Positions 26,121 to 37,320 of a stretch of 64,000 bases of DNA are shown here, in pieces. Source of the stretch: Albula goreensis. Lineage: Eukaryota > Chordata > Actinopteri > Albuliformes > Albulidae. The position numbers were made by a program, and so were the translations under genes. Under the pieces are notes generated by a model. It did not search any database. It saw only the letters and a list, made by a program, of their open reading frames with translations, and was not told the DNA's origin. The DNA lies in contig CM040741.1 in NCBI GenBank assembly GCA_022829145.1, positions 37,804,534-37,868,533 on the forward strand. Reading direction: 5' to 3'. Position 1 is the stretch's first letter. Each line of letters starts with the position of its first letter.

Positions 26121-26304
26121 AAGACAGGCAGTTTGCCCAGTCCAAGAAAACTCAGTACGATCAGTAGTTTGCAAAAGTTATGCACATGTAGGCCTATGCA
26201 ACACTAACTACAAACGTTTGACTTTTTATCAAAAAGGTTCATTTGGATTGTCTTCAATCACACAAAAGGATTCCATTTTATATGTTGTATGATGTTGCAG
26301 AAAG

Positions 26305-26310
26305 AATAAA
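26305..26310 (+). terminator. C9 poly(A) signal
   Basis: AATAAA lies 184 bases after the C9 stop codon and is the first canonical signal on this strand downstream, implying a 3' UTR of roughly 200 bases. Confidence 0.7.
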
Positions 26311-26651
26311 CCCTATAACAGCTTGTCTACACTGAATTAAATCTCCTTCGTGGACTCTTTAAGAAACCTCTGAATGGTCAATGAGTCAAAAACTAACAAT
26401 TAATATTTTAACTGAAATTTTATAACTGACTCTGCAATGTATATGTTTCATGGCCTGTTTACTTCTTCATTTTTTCACTGGGTCAAAAGCTTAATTTGAT
26501 TGTTATGTAATGCCCAACACTACAAAGTTATGAGATAGCTTTGAGAACTAAATTAGAAAGATAACTTTCTAGAAAGCATGTAATTGGCGTGTAATTGATT
26601 AGATACATGGTGAACCCGCTTGGTATTCCATTTCCATGTTAATAATTAATT

Positions 26652-26674
26652 CACATGAAAATTATTTTCATGTG
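26652..26674. repeat. Perfect palindrome, 11-base arms
   Basis: CACATGAAAAT, one T, then ATTTTCATGTG, in the spacer between C9 and the downstream gene. Function unknown. Confidence 0.7.
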
Positions 26675-27339
26675 TGTAGTGAATAATTCAATTACTCTAA
26701 CATTACCCTTCGGAATTCACACGTCTAAATCAAAGCCACGCTTAAGCAATTGTATCCATGGAGGTTAAAATGCCTGGGAAAAAAACGTTCGCAAGGGGGC
26801 ACTATTTCCATTTCTTTAAAAAAATGAACTCAGACCATTCATTTTAAAAGACGCAAGATTTGATTTACATACAGTGTAATACAAAGCTATCAGTGACCAC
26901 ACACAGTGTTTTGCTTATTTTCCCTTCATATGATGCGTATACCAAGCGGATCAAGAAAAGGGTGATTCTTTCAAATAGGAGTTTTGTTTGCCACCTGGCA
27001 GGAAAGGAGCTTCATCTATAACGCGTAAACAGTGATATTGAGCTGCAGCCTAAATAAACAGAGCAGCGTGATGAGGACTAATGGGCTTGTAGTCAGGACA
27101 ACAAAATGTGAGCTTACCATGTCGCAAATTCTTTATGTGTGTCACACACACGTAGCTTTACTTGTTCAGGAGAAAGCTGTATTTACCGTCTCGATGTATC
27201 CCGCTGCATGTCAGTTCTTCCTAACTTTCAACAAATCTGTCCCCAAAGCAGAAGCATTAAACTGCATCGTATAATAACGGGCACGAACGGCCTCCAATGA
27301 ATTGAATCTAACTGTTTTGAATTGTCAAATCACAGCAAA

Positions 27340-27479
27340 ATAAGGCGGGGCATTCTCGGAATTGCCTTCTCAACGACGTCATGCGTGAACAGCTGGTCTT
27401 CAGCAATAACTGAAAATGTGGAAGAGCACAGCAATATAAAATTGTGTTCGCGGTATTCCGGGGTAAACAGTTTATCACG
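27340..27479 (+). promoter_or_regulatory. CpG-rich promoter of the gene downstream of C9
   Basis: A local CpG cluster in CpG-poor surroundings. It includes a GC-box-like AAGGCGGGGC, a CRE-like GACGTCA near 27374, and TATAAAA at 27435-27441. That TATA box would place transcription start only about 15 bases before the ATG at 27480, so an upstream start may also be used. Confidence 0.5.
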
Positions 27480-27564
27480 ATGTGGCGACTGGACGCTTCG
27501 GTGTTGGATCGCAACCGATGGCATCTCCTGTTGATTGTTTACACCTATCTCTGCTGTCTCGGAG
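27480..27564 (+). CDS. First coding exon of an unidentified secreted or membrane protein
   Basis: ATG 27480 (A at -3) opens MWRLDASVLDRNRWHLLLIV, followed by a hydrophobic stretch ending CCLG, which reads as a signal peptide with a long charged n-region. The exon ends G|GTAAGT, phase 1. A phase-1 junction right after the leader is usual for genes built of extracellular Ig, FN3, EGF or LamG modules. It lies in a CpG-rich promoter 1.36 kb downstream of the C9 stop, on the same strand. I do not recognise the protein. EGFLAM, near C9 on human 5p13, is one neighbour with a leader exon and long first intron, but I have no sequence match for it. No second exon was recognised in the remaining 36 kb. 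Confidence 0.55.
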
Positions 27565-30515
27565 GTAAGTCGTAAACTGGGGGCAAAAATGAAATTCCTA
27601 TCTGGTCCTGGTGCAGTGGAGCTGTTCTTCGTGATGGTACTGAAATACTTTGGAGAGTCTCGCTGCAGCTGATGTAGGCTTAGTAAGATCTCATCATTGT
27701 TAAGAGTACAAATCTCCCGTTCCCTGTAATTTCACAGGAATGCTATATCGCTACTCAGATGAACAAAATGTTGCATATGTACCGTGATATTGCATTTAGA
27801 GGTTGAAATGATTTAACGGATAAAGCATCTGGCTCATTAGTAGGCATCAGTTACTTAACACTACTTTTCTATAAGAATTTCTGTTCAATACAAATTATCC
27901 GATTTACGCCACGAGGAAAGTATTTCAGGACGGCGCTTTCCGTAGCTCGCAAAATTGCTTCCCTTTTTGACCATTGTATGTCTCTCTCTTACGGTCAACA
28001 CAAATATTTCGGGAATTTGTTTTAAGATTGAAGGTATTTAGTTGTACCTGATTAAATAGATTAAGTCAAAACAGCTTAGTATTTTCCATAATAAATAATT
28101 AACACTTTTAGCACGTTATAACTAATCTGTTCATTTGTATGTTGATTGCACGAACCCATTGTTCATTGTATGCACTGTATAACAACAATATGTATCACCT
28201 TCTCTGGTATCATCGTCTGTGGTTACAGTGCAAGTTGATGACTAGATCATCCACATGCGATAACGTGTTGTAGCCAGAATAAAAGAATAAGGTTTTATTT
28301 ACGCCTAAAAGCCTACAGAGATTTATTTGTTTATCTGCTTTAATAAATACATAAAACGTAATTTGTATGAAGAGGAAAGCGTGCTGAACTTAAACTAAGC
28401 TCCGCATAAAGGAATCTACGCATGGAACTTAACATCTGGAACATTTTAATGGCCTTATATTAACCACTCCTTCAATGTACAGTATATGAAGACCCGTTAG
28501 TTTCTCCTGTCCGCAAGTGGATGCCTCTTGCTGCAGACTTGAGATCATGGATGGCTATAAAAGTTGAAGCAGAGGAATTACAATTATTATCATTATTAAA
28601 TAATATTATTACTAGCAGTAGTATTAGTTTTATTAGTAATGTCCTTTTTACTTTGAGGTTAATGCATAAACATACGTAATATGCTTCATATGGATGAATA
28701 CACACCTGTTTTCATGAGATGATTATGACTGCTTTAAATATTAATCATTTGTTTAGCTGTTGTCAACTCACTGAACTAGTCTATGTAATGATCAAAACCA
28801 AGGAATTAATTTTACTGAGAGCGATACCTGAGGACAGATTTGGACTGATCGGTCTGAGTAACTCATTGCTTCAAAAGGAATAAGTATGCAAACTTGGAAG
28901 TATAGTTTGGACAGATGGTAAACTGGAACAACTGAGAATGATAATTGTGAAAACAAAAAATCCACTGCTATTTCTGTTCTTCTTTTAATTTATCCTTTAT
29001 GCTATTTTCAGCCGCTATATGTTGGCCTGATTTGTTAATGTACGCTTTCTGGGAATTAGAGTCAGTCTGAAATTCATGTGTGGCTCCTGCCCAAAGCATC
29101 ATCATTGTTAATGAGAAGCTGTTCACTCTCCAATAATCTGGCTAAATGAAGCTTTGATTGACATAGTTACACAGATGGCAAAAGATGGAATAGCTTAAAA
29201 AATGTTCAAAGCAGGCGGCATTGGACAACAATCTATGTCATTTCATATACTTTGAATATGTGCATCTACACATGTGGGTCTGTGGTATAGTGTGCACATG
29301 GAAATACACATTTGTGTTCCAGTGATCTGTGCAAACATCATTGAGTAAAGCAAAACGGTGGTGAATATATGTAGATTTTAAGCTTCTTCAAACAGACTAA
29401 GAATATCCTTTGATATAGAGTCAGAGAAAACAAAATATTACACTCTTCCTTTGTTTGACCTTATCATTAAAGACATGTTCCAGCAATCATATTTGGAATA
29501 TACGCTTATGGAATTTGACTGTAAATGAACCTTGCATAGTAATGAGAGATAAATATTTCATGAAAAAAATGCACTAAAATATGTGGTACGATATGGACAT
29601 TGTTAATGGAACACAATAAGAGCTTACTAATTGATTGTATTTAGTCTTATTTTACCTTAATTTCACTAGGTAGGTTATTCAGATCTTCCTTATTTAAGAC
29701 AAAGAGTACACTCTCTTTTTTAACAAAAACTTGGCAAGAGATATGTGTTGTAAGAGGTATGTGACCATAATCTAAAAGTTGCACAATTTCCTAGTCCAAT
29801 AAATATAAGATTTACACGTACCTATAACAGGCAACAGTATAACAAACAACATTGACAGGTACCAGGAAGTGAAGTTGAGGAGGTTACAAGCCATTGTTGT
29901 TGTTGTTACTCATCACTTGCATCAGCTCTGGTGGTTGAAGGGAGACGGAGCCCATCTAACACTTTTGAATATGACTGAAGCTGGTTATAAGTTATATAAC
30001 ATATGAAGTTGCACATATGTTAAAAACAAGCACGATTAAAAGCAAAAACTAATACCATGTGCATAGAATGTGTAATACCAGCAGATTTTGGGGAGAATTT
30101 TGACATGAGTGCTCAGCGATGTTTCTGCATAAATATTTACGCAGAAAATACTTGTTTGTATTCTGACCTGGTTTACTCAGCCTTGACCTGCAGCGCAGAA
30201 AAGTAGGAGGACCCAAGGAGTTTTAATAATTCTAATTCAGCCTGGAAAATCAAGATGCCCCCCCATGAAAATTTGATAGATTTGATCAATGGAGCCATCC
30301 TGCCAAAAGGTTATAAAGGTCAGCAGGTCAGTGTCAGCGAAAACTCCTAATTTTGAAAGTTAATAAGACAAACAGGTGGCACAGCCATGTGTAAACCCCG
30401 CCATGCACTTCTCAAACTTGGATTTTTGCTTGTAAAACTAAAATGACTTTAACTCTCCTTATCATTATAAAGAGAGTGTATTCTACAAAAATTATATATT
30501 TTTGATATATTTGAG

Positions 30516-30544
30516 TCAATTGGATTATATTTATATCCAATTGA
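30516..30544. repeat. Hairpin, 10-base perfect arms
   Basis: TCAATTGGAT (30516-30525) and ATCCAATTGA (30535-30544) flank a 9-base AT loop. The outer flanks keep partial complementarity, suggesting the core of a small foldback element. Confidence 0.55.
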
Positions 30545-32906
30545 TCAGATTGAAATATACTGATAATTGAGTTGTCAAAGATCAATTCCTGGTTTTAATA
30601 CTGTTGTTGTAATTTTATGAACAATGAAATTATATTTTCACAGTTTGTCAGGTAGCAGTGACACTGACAAACATGTTATATAACAAACTGAAATGCTGAA
30701 TACTATATGTGAGGTTTATTAAGTCCCTTCTCATGTTTTAAATTTCTCATATCTGGCTGTAATCAACCTATCAATAGCCAAGTGGCCAACTGTGTGGGCA
30801 CTTTGTCTCATTCTTTCACTCTGTAATCAATGCCATTCATACTTATTTAGGGTTTCCTCTGGCTTTTGGCAAGCTTCTGAAAAATAAATGATTCATCCAA
30901 TCAATGTGTCCCAACATCCAATAAGCAAGTAGTTAGTCCTACTGTTATTCATTTGCCTTTATAATTAAAGAGTGAAACCAAGTACCCATTTGGTGTGTGC
31001 AATGAGTCACACTGAGAAGTCATGCTGCATGCATGTTGGAGAAGATCCCTGTGCGAAGAACTATATTCAGTCTGGCTTGACAAAATGAATATTTTACCTC
31101 TTAAGCATACGAGAACACATTGTTGTTCCTACAAACTGCATGTACCTTATGTAACGTTTGGCTCTGGAATCAGTTTAAATTGTTACAGCATAGTCTCTCA
31201 CCAATACATAACACAAGACTGTTACAAGATATTTTGCAGCGATTGCTTTGGTACTGATTGCTTTGTGCTTCCACTTGGCTGTCAGCTGTTGTAGTGGTTC
31301 TGATGAAGGAACGGCATGAGCATTCACAATTTCCGTGCTTCTTCCTTCAGCATTTTGTCTATTTGAGAATGTGCGAAGGTGAGCTTTAATCTGAGCAAGC
31401 TCATGAGAGAGGAAATTATGCGTGAAAAGACGCAGAGCATAACCCACTGTATGAAATGAAAGTAGTATATTTCCCTGAATTAGTATGTTCAGATCAGGAA
31501 AGAGAAGCACACTTATGTGGACTCTCCTGCCCTCAACTGACGGAACACATTTCACTCAGAGTTTGTCCACATCTCTGTGAAATCATTTTCCCAGCAGACT
31601 GTTTCGAGTGTCCACGAGAATGGCTGCCACTAATGGCACAAGTCTTACTGAGACTTTCTGTCACAAAATATTGTGGTTCCTCAGAGTGAGTGGCTTTGCA
31701 GTGCTTTGAGGCCAGCCATGTTTATCCTTATCTAATGGCTTTCACAGAGATTTCAAATCCGCCAAAATGAAAGCATTCATTTTGCATTGTTTTCATCTTG
31801 AGCTGATGGGATTGCTTGCAAACTGGAGTCAGATATGAAGCATAAAGGGCAAGTCTCAACCTGCTGTTTTGGGTCAGAGAGAGGAGAGGGCTCTGAGAAC
31901 TATCTGATATCTTCCTGACAGAGCCAAGATATTTGGGAAAATGAGGGACATTAAATCAGACTTGAAATTGGACTTGTGATATTTTGGGGCTGTTGATCTT
32001 TCAGTTGTGTTGGAGGCAAGAGCAACAATAAATCCATTCCAAAATAGATGCAACACAGTTTAAACAAAGTGACAAAAACAAGACCTTCGGCAAATAAGAA
32101 GCTGTCATATATTTAGGTTACTTTGGCATTCAGAAGAAATTCCTGTAGAAATTCTGAAATTATTTAGTAGCCATGAAAGAAATCCAAGAGATTGAAAAAG
32201 ATTGATTTTCTTTTTACAGGCTATGGCTGGAGCCACATAATTGCCAAGGCATTTTGCAGGACCTCAGGGGGCAAATAGGGGGTAAACCAGTTAAACCAAT
32301 CAAGTTCATCACTCTCTCTAGTGGCCGCTCCTGGTTTTTGGAGTGCCTGTATGTTTGTGATATAAACATTCAAATGAATAGATTAAATTTTGAATAGATG
32401 TTCTTATTCAGAGTGAATTACGATGTAGACGATCATTAATGCACCTAAAATTCACCCGATTAATATGAGAAATCATAGCGAAGACTGCAAATCCAAAAAA
32501 ATAAATACATTCATATACATATCAAAATAGTACTCATACATACCTAACCATAACATACCATAACCTTAATTTATACCCCAGGTACAGTCTGAAGAGGTAT
32601 GTTGAACATTTTTGTTGTAAAACAGGCAGCGATTCTGTTGTCCCGACCTTGATGGGATGTCCATTACACAGAGATTGAGGTTGTAGAATTGAGAGATCTA
32701 GCCAGAGTGTAGTGTTTGAAGATTTACTAGCGATATAGTGGAGCTGTTATGTTCACTATCCATGATATGAGCTGTAACTGGTAGCCTGTGAAGTGAGATG
32801 GGTGGGAAGCAACATGAGCTTGACTTTTTGTTCCTCCAATAACACAGGCATTCATCATGTCATTGGTGTCAATTTGTGGTAGCTATCTTTGTCAGCATCA
32901 TTTTGT

Positions 32907-32919
32907 GTTTGTGTGTGTG

Positions 32920-32963
<44 letters not shown>
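32907..32963. repeat. (TG)n microsatellite
   Basis: TG repeat with one early interruption (GTTG at about 32920), about 27 units. Confidence 0.93.
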
Positions 32964-32964
<1 letters not shown>

Positions 32965-35139
32965 GGGGAGGTTAGGTTCATGGTGGATGGAACAGATAAC
33001 ATAGGACAGTGTCTGGGAAACAGGCTTTCATATTGGTCTTTATTTTTACAAATTATACTCTCAACATTTCTGTTGCCATAATGTTCAGTTCCTATAATAT
33101 TATATAGGGTGCATATAATCATAAATCAATATAAATTCATGCTCACATATAGTCTGCAATTATAAATCATTTAGAAAGTATGATTTCATGATAGACTAAG
33201 AGCATCAATCTAAGAGTATTGCAGGGGTATGTTATTTTAGTCTATGTCTGCTGTGCCTGTCATTCAGTTTTAACAGGGTCAAATAGATTGAATGGTTTTG
33301 CAAAATCCATATTGGTGATCATCCTATAGTAGCTACAGGTAGTGACTAAAGTACTAAATGATTAAAGTGTCGAGTCACATAAAACAAGTGTTTCCATAAA
33401 TTGGGAGAAACATTTGTCTTGTTGGGCTGCTCTTTTATTGGACTCAATAGTATTTTTGGATACCTTGTTTTTCTTCTATCAGAAGCACAAAAGGAATATA
33501 CAATGGTGATATTGGCTATTTTGATCTCATAGAGGATATGTACAGTTCAAGAGATATTGAATACACTTAGTCCCATGATACATGACACATGAATTTAAAT
33601 TTATGTATATTACTTTTCTTACATTTTATGCTTTTTTTGTTCACCATTGTCAGTGAGTTCTTGTGAGAGAGAGGGAGCTGAGGTTTTGGTACACATACCC
33701 AGGAAGCAGTTGGATATAAGTGATAATGTGGAGAGCGGAGATTTTTGAGCTTACATTATAGACATTGGAAAGGACTCCTGTCCTCCCCCTCAAGAGCACA
33801 GTGACTTTTTAAAAAGGGTAGGCCTTTTTGGGGTGCGGACAAATCTGTGACAAATCGTGTGACAATGCAATTTCCAGTAATGTCACTCTGGGAAGCCGGA
33901 TCTCTCCAATATTTCTGGGACTGAAATTATGTATGAATCCAAAATAAATAGTTGTAATAGTTGTGTACAGTTATATATAAAATTTATTTTTATGGTTGCT
34001 GGTTTTGGCTGATCTTCAAATTGAAATCCAAGTGCACAAAAATAGTTGGGCAGTTTGAAATGCATAATTGAACATTCTACATTTTGCTTTTATACCAAAT
34101 TTAGAAATTCTATGCACATGAAAAAATAGGGCCCCAGTAGTGTGTATTATATAATGGCATGTCCAAAAATAATTTGAAGCAAGCAGATTAATTATACCCA
34201 AAACTGGAGCACCACAAAATGTCACTCAGCGACAGTTGGTTTACAGTTATCACAATGGTGGAAATGCCAAATAAGAAAGGACTAGTATTTTAAGGTAACT
34301 AAATACATAAAACGTCTACACATGTGTTTCCTGTTAATTACAATTACAATGACTGGGATTCAGTCAAAACGTGTCTTTATCTTTTATTTAAAATTGATTA
34401 AGAGTGTTATGCCTTTTCTGTATAAGAACGGTTTGATATATTTTTATGAATGTTGAACCTGCCAAGTTCTTATGAATGGTGAACTTTCTGTGTTGATAAA
34501 GATAAAAATGCCCTTGAGAACCTCACTTGCAAACTTCCCTAGGGAACATGTGACACTCTCTTGATTACACACAAGTATTTCAGTGTATACTTTTGATGAT
34601 GAAAGGTTTAATGGATTGGACCACTGCACCAGTCTCAACAGGAATTGTGAGAACATGTATGAGCAGGGCATATCAAGCATTCTTAAAGTGGGGGAAAGAA
34701 GCTGTGAGTAGCTCACTGTTCGCTGGCTCTTTGCATGCTTGTCCCACACAAACATGAAAGCTATAACTAGCCTAGCCTACATTGTATAAAATGTGTCAAG
34801 ATATCGCACGAGTATTACAATCGTTTCGGAAATATAGTAACTGCCCTTTCTGAATGAAGAATTACGAGTACAAAAATGTGTAGGCTGCTACATTATGATT
34901 AGACATTGCTCTAATCATATTTTTGGAAACGTGTCTGTCCTAACTTCACTCACGTCACGTCACTCATTCTATTAATGAGTAGCTGAGTTGCTGCCTCCTC
35001 TCAAAAATTATGTTATAGTGATACAGATCTGAAACACTTTGTTAATTGTTTTAGTTATTTTATTTATTTAAATATGTTGATGATATAATCATATCTGGTC
35101 AACAGCTACTGTTGTGACACTTCAAGGATCACACTAGCC

Positions 35140-35420
35140 AATGAACCGTTTTTAGCTCAGTGGCGTCCGACCCCTCAAACTGGCGCTGCAGGTTCAAATC
35201 CCGATGCAGACGGAGCGTCAGCAAGACAGCTGTATGGGAGTAGGTTGGGTTGGATGATGAGCCAGAAAAAGTGCGGATGTCCCCCATGGCTGCAACACCC
35301 GTGTGTGTGAGCATAACAGTGCTGTTTATGGTAGGGCTGGCATAAGGAAACCTTTTGTAACCGAGGGCAATGCTCAACAGTGCATACCCTTGCATAATGC
35401 ACACAAATCCTGTACTTGTG
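35140..35420 (+). repeat. tRNA-derived SINE
   Basis: An exact RNA polymerase III A box TAGCTCAGTGG (35153-35163) and B box GGTTCAAATCC (35191-35201) with tRNA-like spacing head a non-coding unit of about 270 bases. It does not fold as an intact tRNA gene, so a SINE is the likely reading. It sits just upstream of the Tc1 fossil. The right boundary is approximate. Confidence 0.6.
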
Positions 35421-35454
35421 AGCAGTGGAAGAAAAATCTATGATCTAATTCGTT

Positions 35455-35800
35455 GTTTTCTGCTCTACTTCCTGCATCTGGATGGGTTTATGTTTGGAGA
35501 AAGCCAAAGGAAGCCTTCAACCACACTGTCTGTTCCCAACTGTTAAACATTGATGGACCTAATACAGTATGTGCAGCCATTGGGCCCAGTTATAGCTTTG
35601 TATGGTGACATATTGCCCATGAAATACAATTCCATTTTAGACAATCAGGTACACCCAATGGAATTAACGCTGTTTCCCCAAGATGGTCCAATATTCCAAC
35701 ACCGTCGTTCTCCCATACAAACTGTTAAACAGATTAAAGAGATAAGAGGTTTCATGAACGCTGGAATTAAGTCACTTTCACTGCTTAGTAGGTAGATTTC
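35455..35800 (+). pseudogene. Degenerate Tc1/mariner transposase fragment
   Basis: Two plus-strand frames give Tc1-transposase text. From about 35463 it reads LLPASGWVYVWRKPKEAFN. After a frameshift near 35560-35590 it reads LGPVIALYGD, then NQVHPMELTLFPQDGPIF and a worn equivalent of the DNAPIHTA catalytic region in which the DD pair has been lost. Only the middle of the protein remains, and later text is too decayed to follow. A dead copy; no inverted terminal repeats seen. Confidence 0.75.
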
Positions 35801-37082
35801 CACTTCTTTGAAAATGTTGAGCAGCCATTTAAACTAGAATCTCATTGGTGTTGTGAAAGATGCTAACCTCTGTATCAGGTGACCTTTCACTTTAAAAATT
35901 GTTCATTTAAGTCATGTTGCTCATGACATTGACATGGGTGCAGAGCGATTACAATTAATCAACATGCATGGATCATTACTTAAGCATTTTTAAGTCTTGT
36001 GTATGATAAATTTTACTTGAGCGAGGCGATGGGTACGCTGATAGAGCTGACAATCGCTGTCCTGTCTGCTTGAGGTTACAATCAGTTTAAACCCTTCCAA
36101 CTGTTGCTTAACTTTTATATAATAATATAATAATGAAAATGAGATTCAATCCTTAGCTGTGATTGGATAACCCTTTGCCATTTTGCTGATACTGCATTAT
36201 GATACACAGATAGAAGTAAAAGTTGCATGATGCTGGCAGAAGCCTAATGCATTAGTTAAGTTACTAACGTCATATACTCACTGAGGCTGGCTTGGTGCAG
36301 ACCTGTCTCAGCAGAAATGCAAAATACTTGGTTTTTTAATGCATTAATGCAATTGAAGAAAAAGCAACACTTTTGGCATATGTTGAAAGTTTCTTTTCTT
36401 ATATGAGTTGAAATTGCATTCTCACACCACTTTAAAAAACCTTAGGAAACTTTTAGTGGAAGTTTTGCTGTTATTTGTTTTGCTATTTATTTGTATGTTT
36501 CATACTATTCATGTTTCAAGGCTCCATTTATAGAATTAGTATTTATTTAAATTATTAACAGTCATCAGAGAAACTTCCATCACTTATATATGGTCAATTT
36601 ATAATACTATATATAGTATATATTGATGCTTTCAGGTTAAAAACATTGCTCAAGTACACAGCCACAGCACCCCTCTCTGAAACCTGCCTTTATCATACAA
36701 TATAACTCCATACATTATTCCAGACTTTTGCCCACAATTATCCAACAGGAAGTGGACTGCCCAAACCAGCTAGAGAAGACAAACCTGCAATAAGTTAAGC
36801 CAGGCAGAAAGTGTCTGCATAGAGCATAGAATACAATGTTTGAAAACGGCAGTATTAGTGCCAGGGTCTGTTGTGCGCTCTGGCTGTGAGCTTCTCCTTT
36901 GAAGGTTTGAGAGGCGGTCTGGCGGACGCTGAGGACTGCCGTGTGACCAGGCTAACTGCGCCCTCCCCGGCATATCCGCTCCCTCGCTGGTACACCTTCT
37001 GCTATGGGCCTTTCCCTTCGTATTGCTAGACACAGTCATGAATCAATTTGCAGACATTTTACACTGTATTTTTTGAAACTCC

Positions 37083-37320
37083 TAAATGCTGACGTCATTG
37101 CCATATGTCATCCTGTGTCACTGTTCATGAAATGGAGGATCAAAATTAAATATTACATAGCCGTAATATATTTTTGTGGAAAACGAGAAATTATTGTCCA
37201 TTAAATGTTGCAGATATATGTCATCACATGTCACTGTTTATGAAATGGATGATCAAAGTTAAACATTACATCGCCGTATTACATTTTTGTGGAAAACGAG
37301 AAATTAAATGTTGCAGATAT
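37083..37320 (+). repeat. Tandem duplication, about 103-119-base unit, two copies plus a partial third
   Basis: Units beginning TAAATG at 37083, 37202 and 37305 share blocks such as TGTCACTGTT, ATGAAATGGA, TTTTTGTGGAAAACGAGAAA and TAAATGTTGCAGATAT. Both full copies are open in the same relative frame (MKWxIKxKxYIAV). Differences are a mix of silent and replacement changes, so no selection for protein is evident. Confidence 0.7.

Larger units (their letters stand above)
27565..35130 (+). other. Presumed intron 1 of the gene starting at 27480, no exon seen
   Basis: AT-rich with one hairpin (30516-30544) and a TG microsatellite (32907-32963). No splice-bounded open stretch convincing enough to call. 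Confidence 0.4.
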
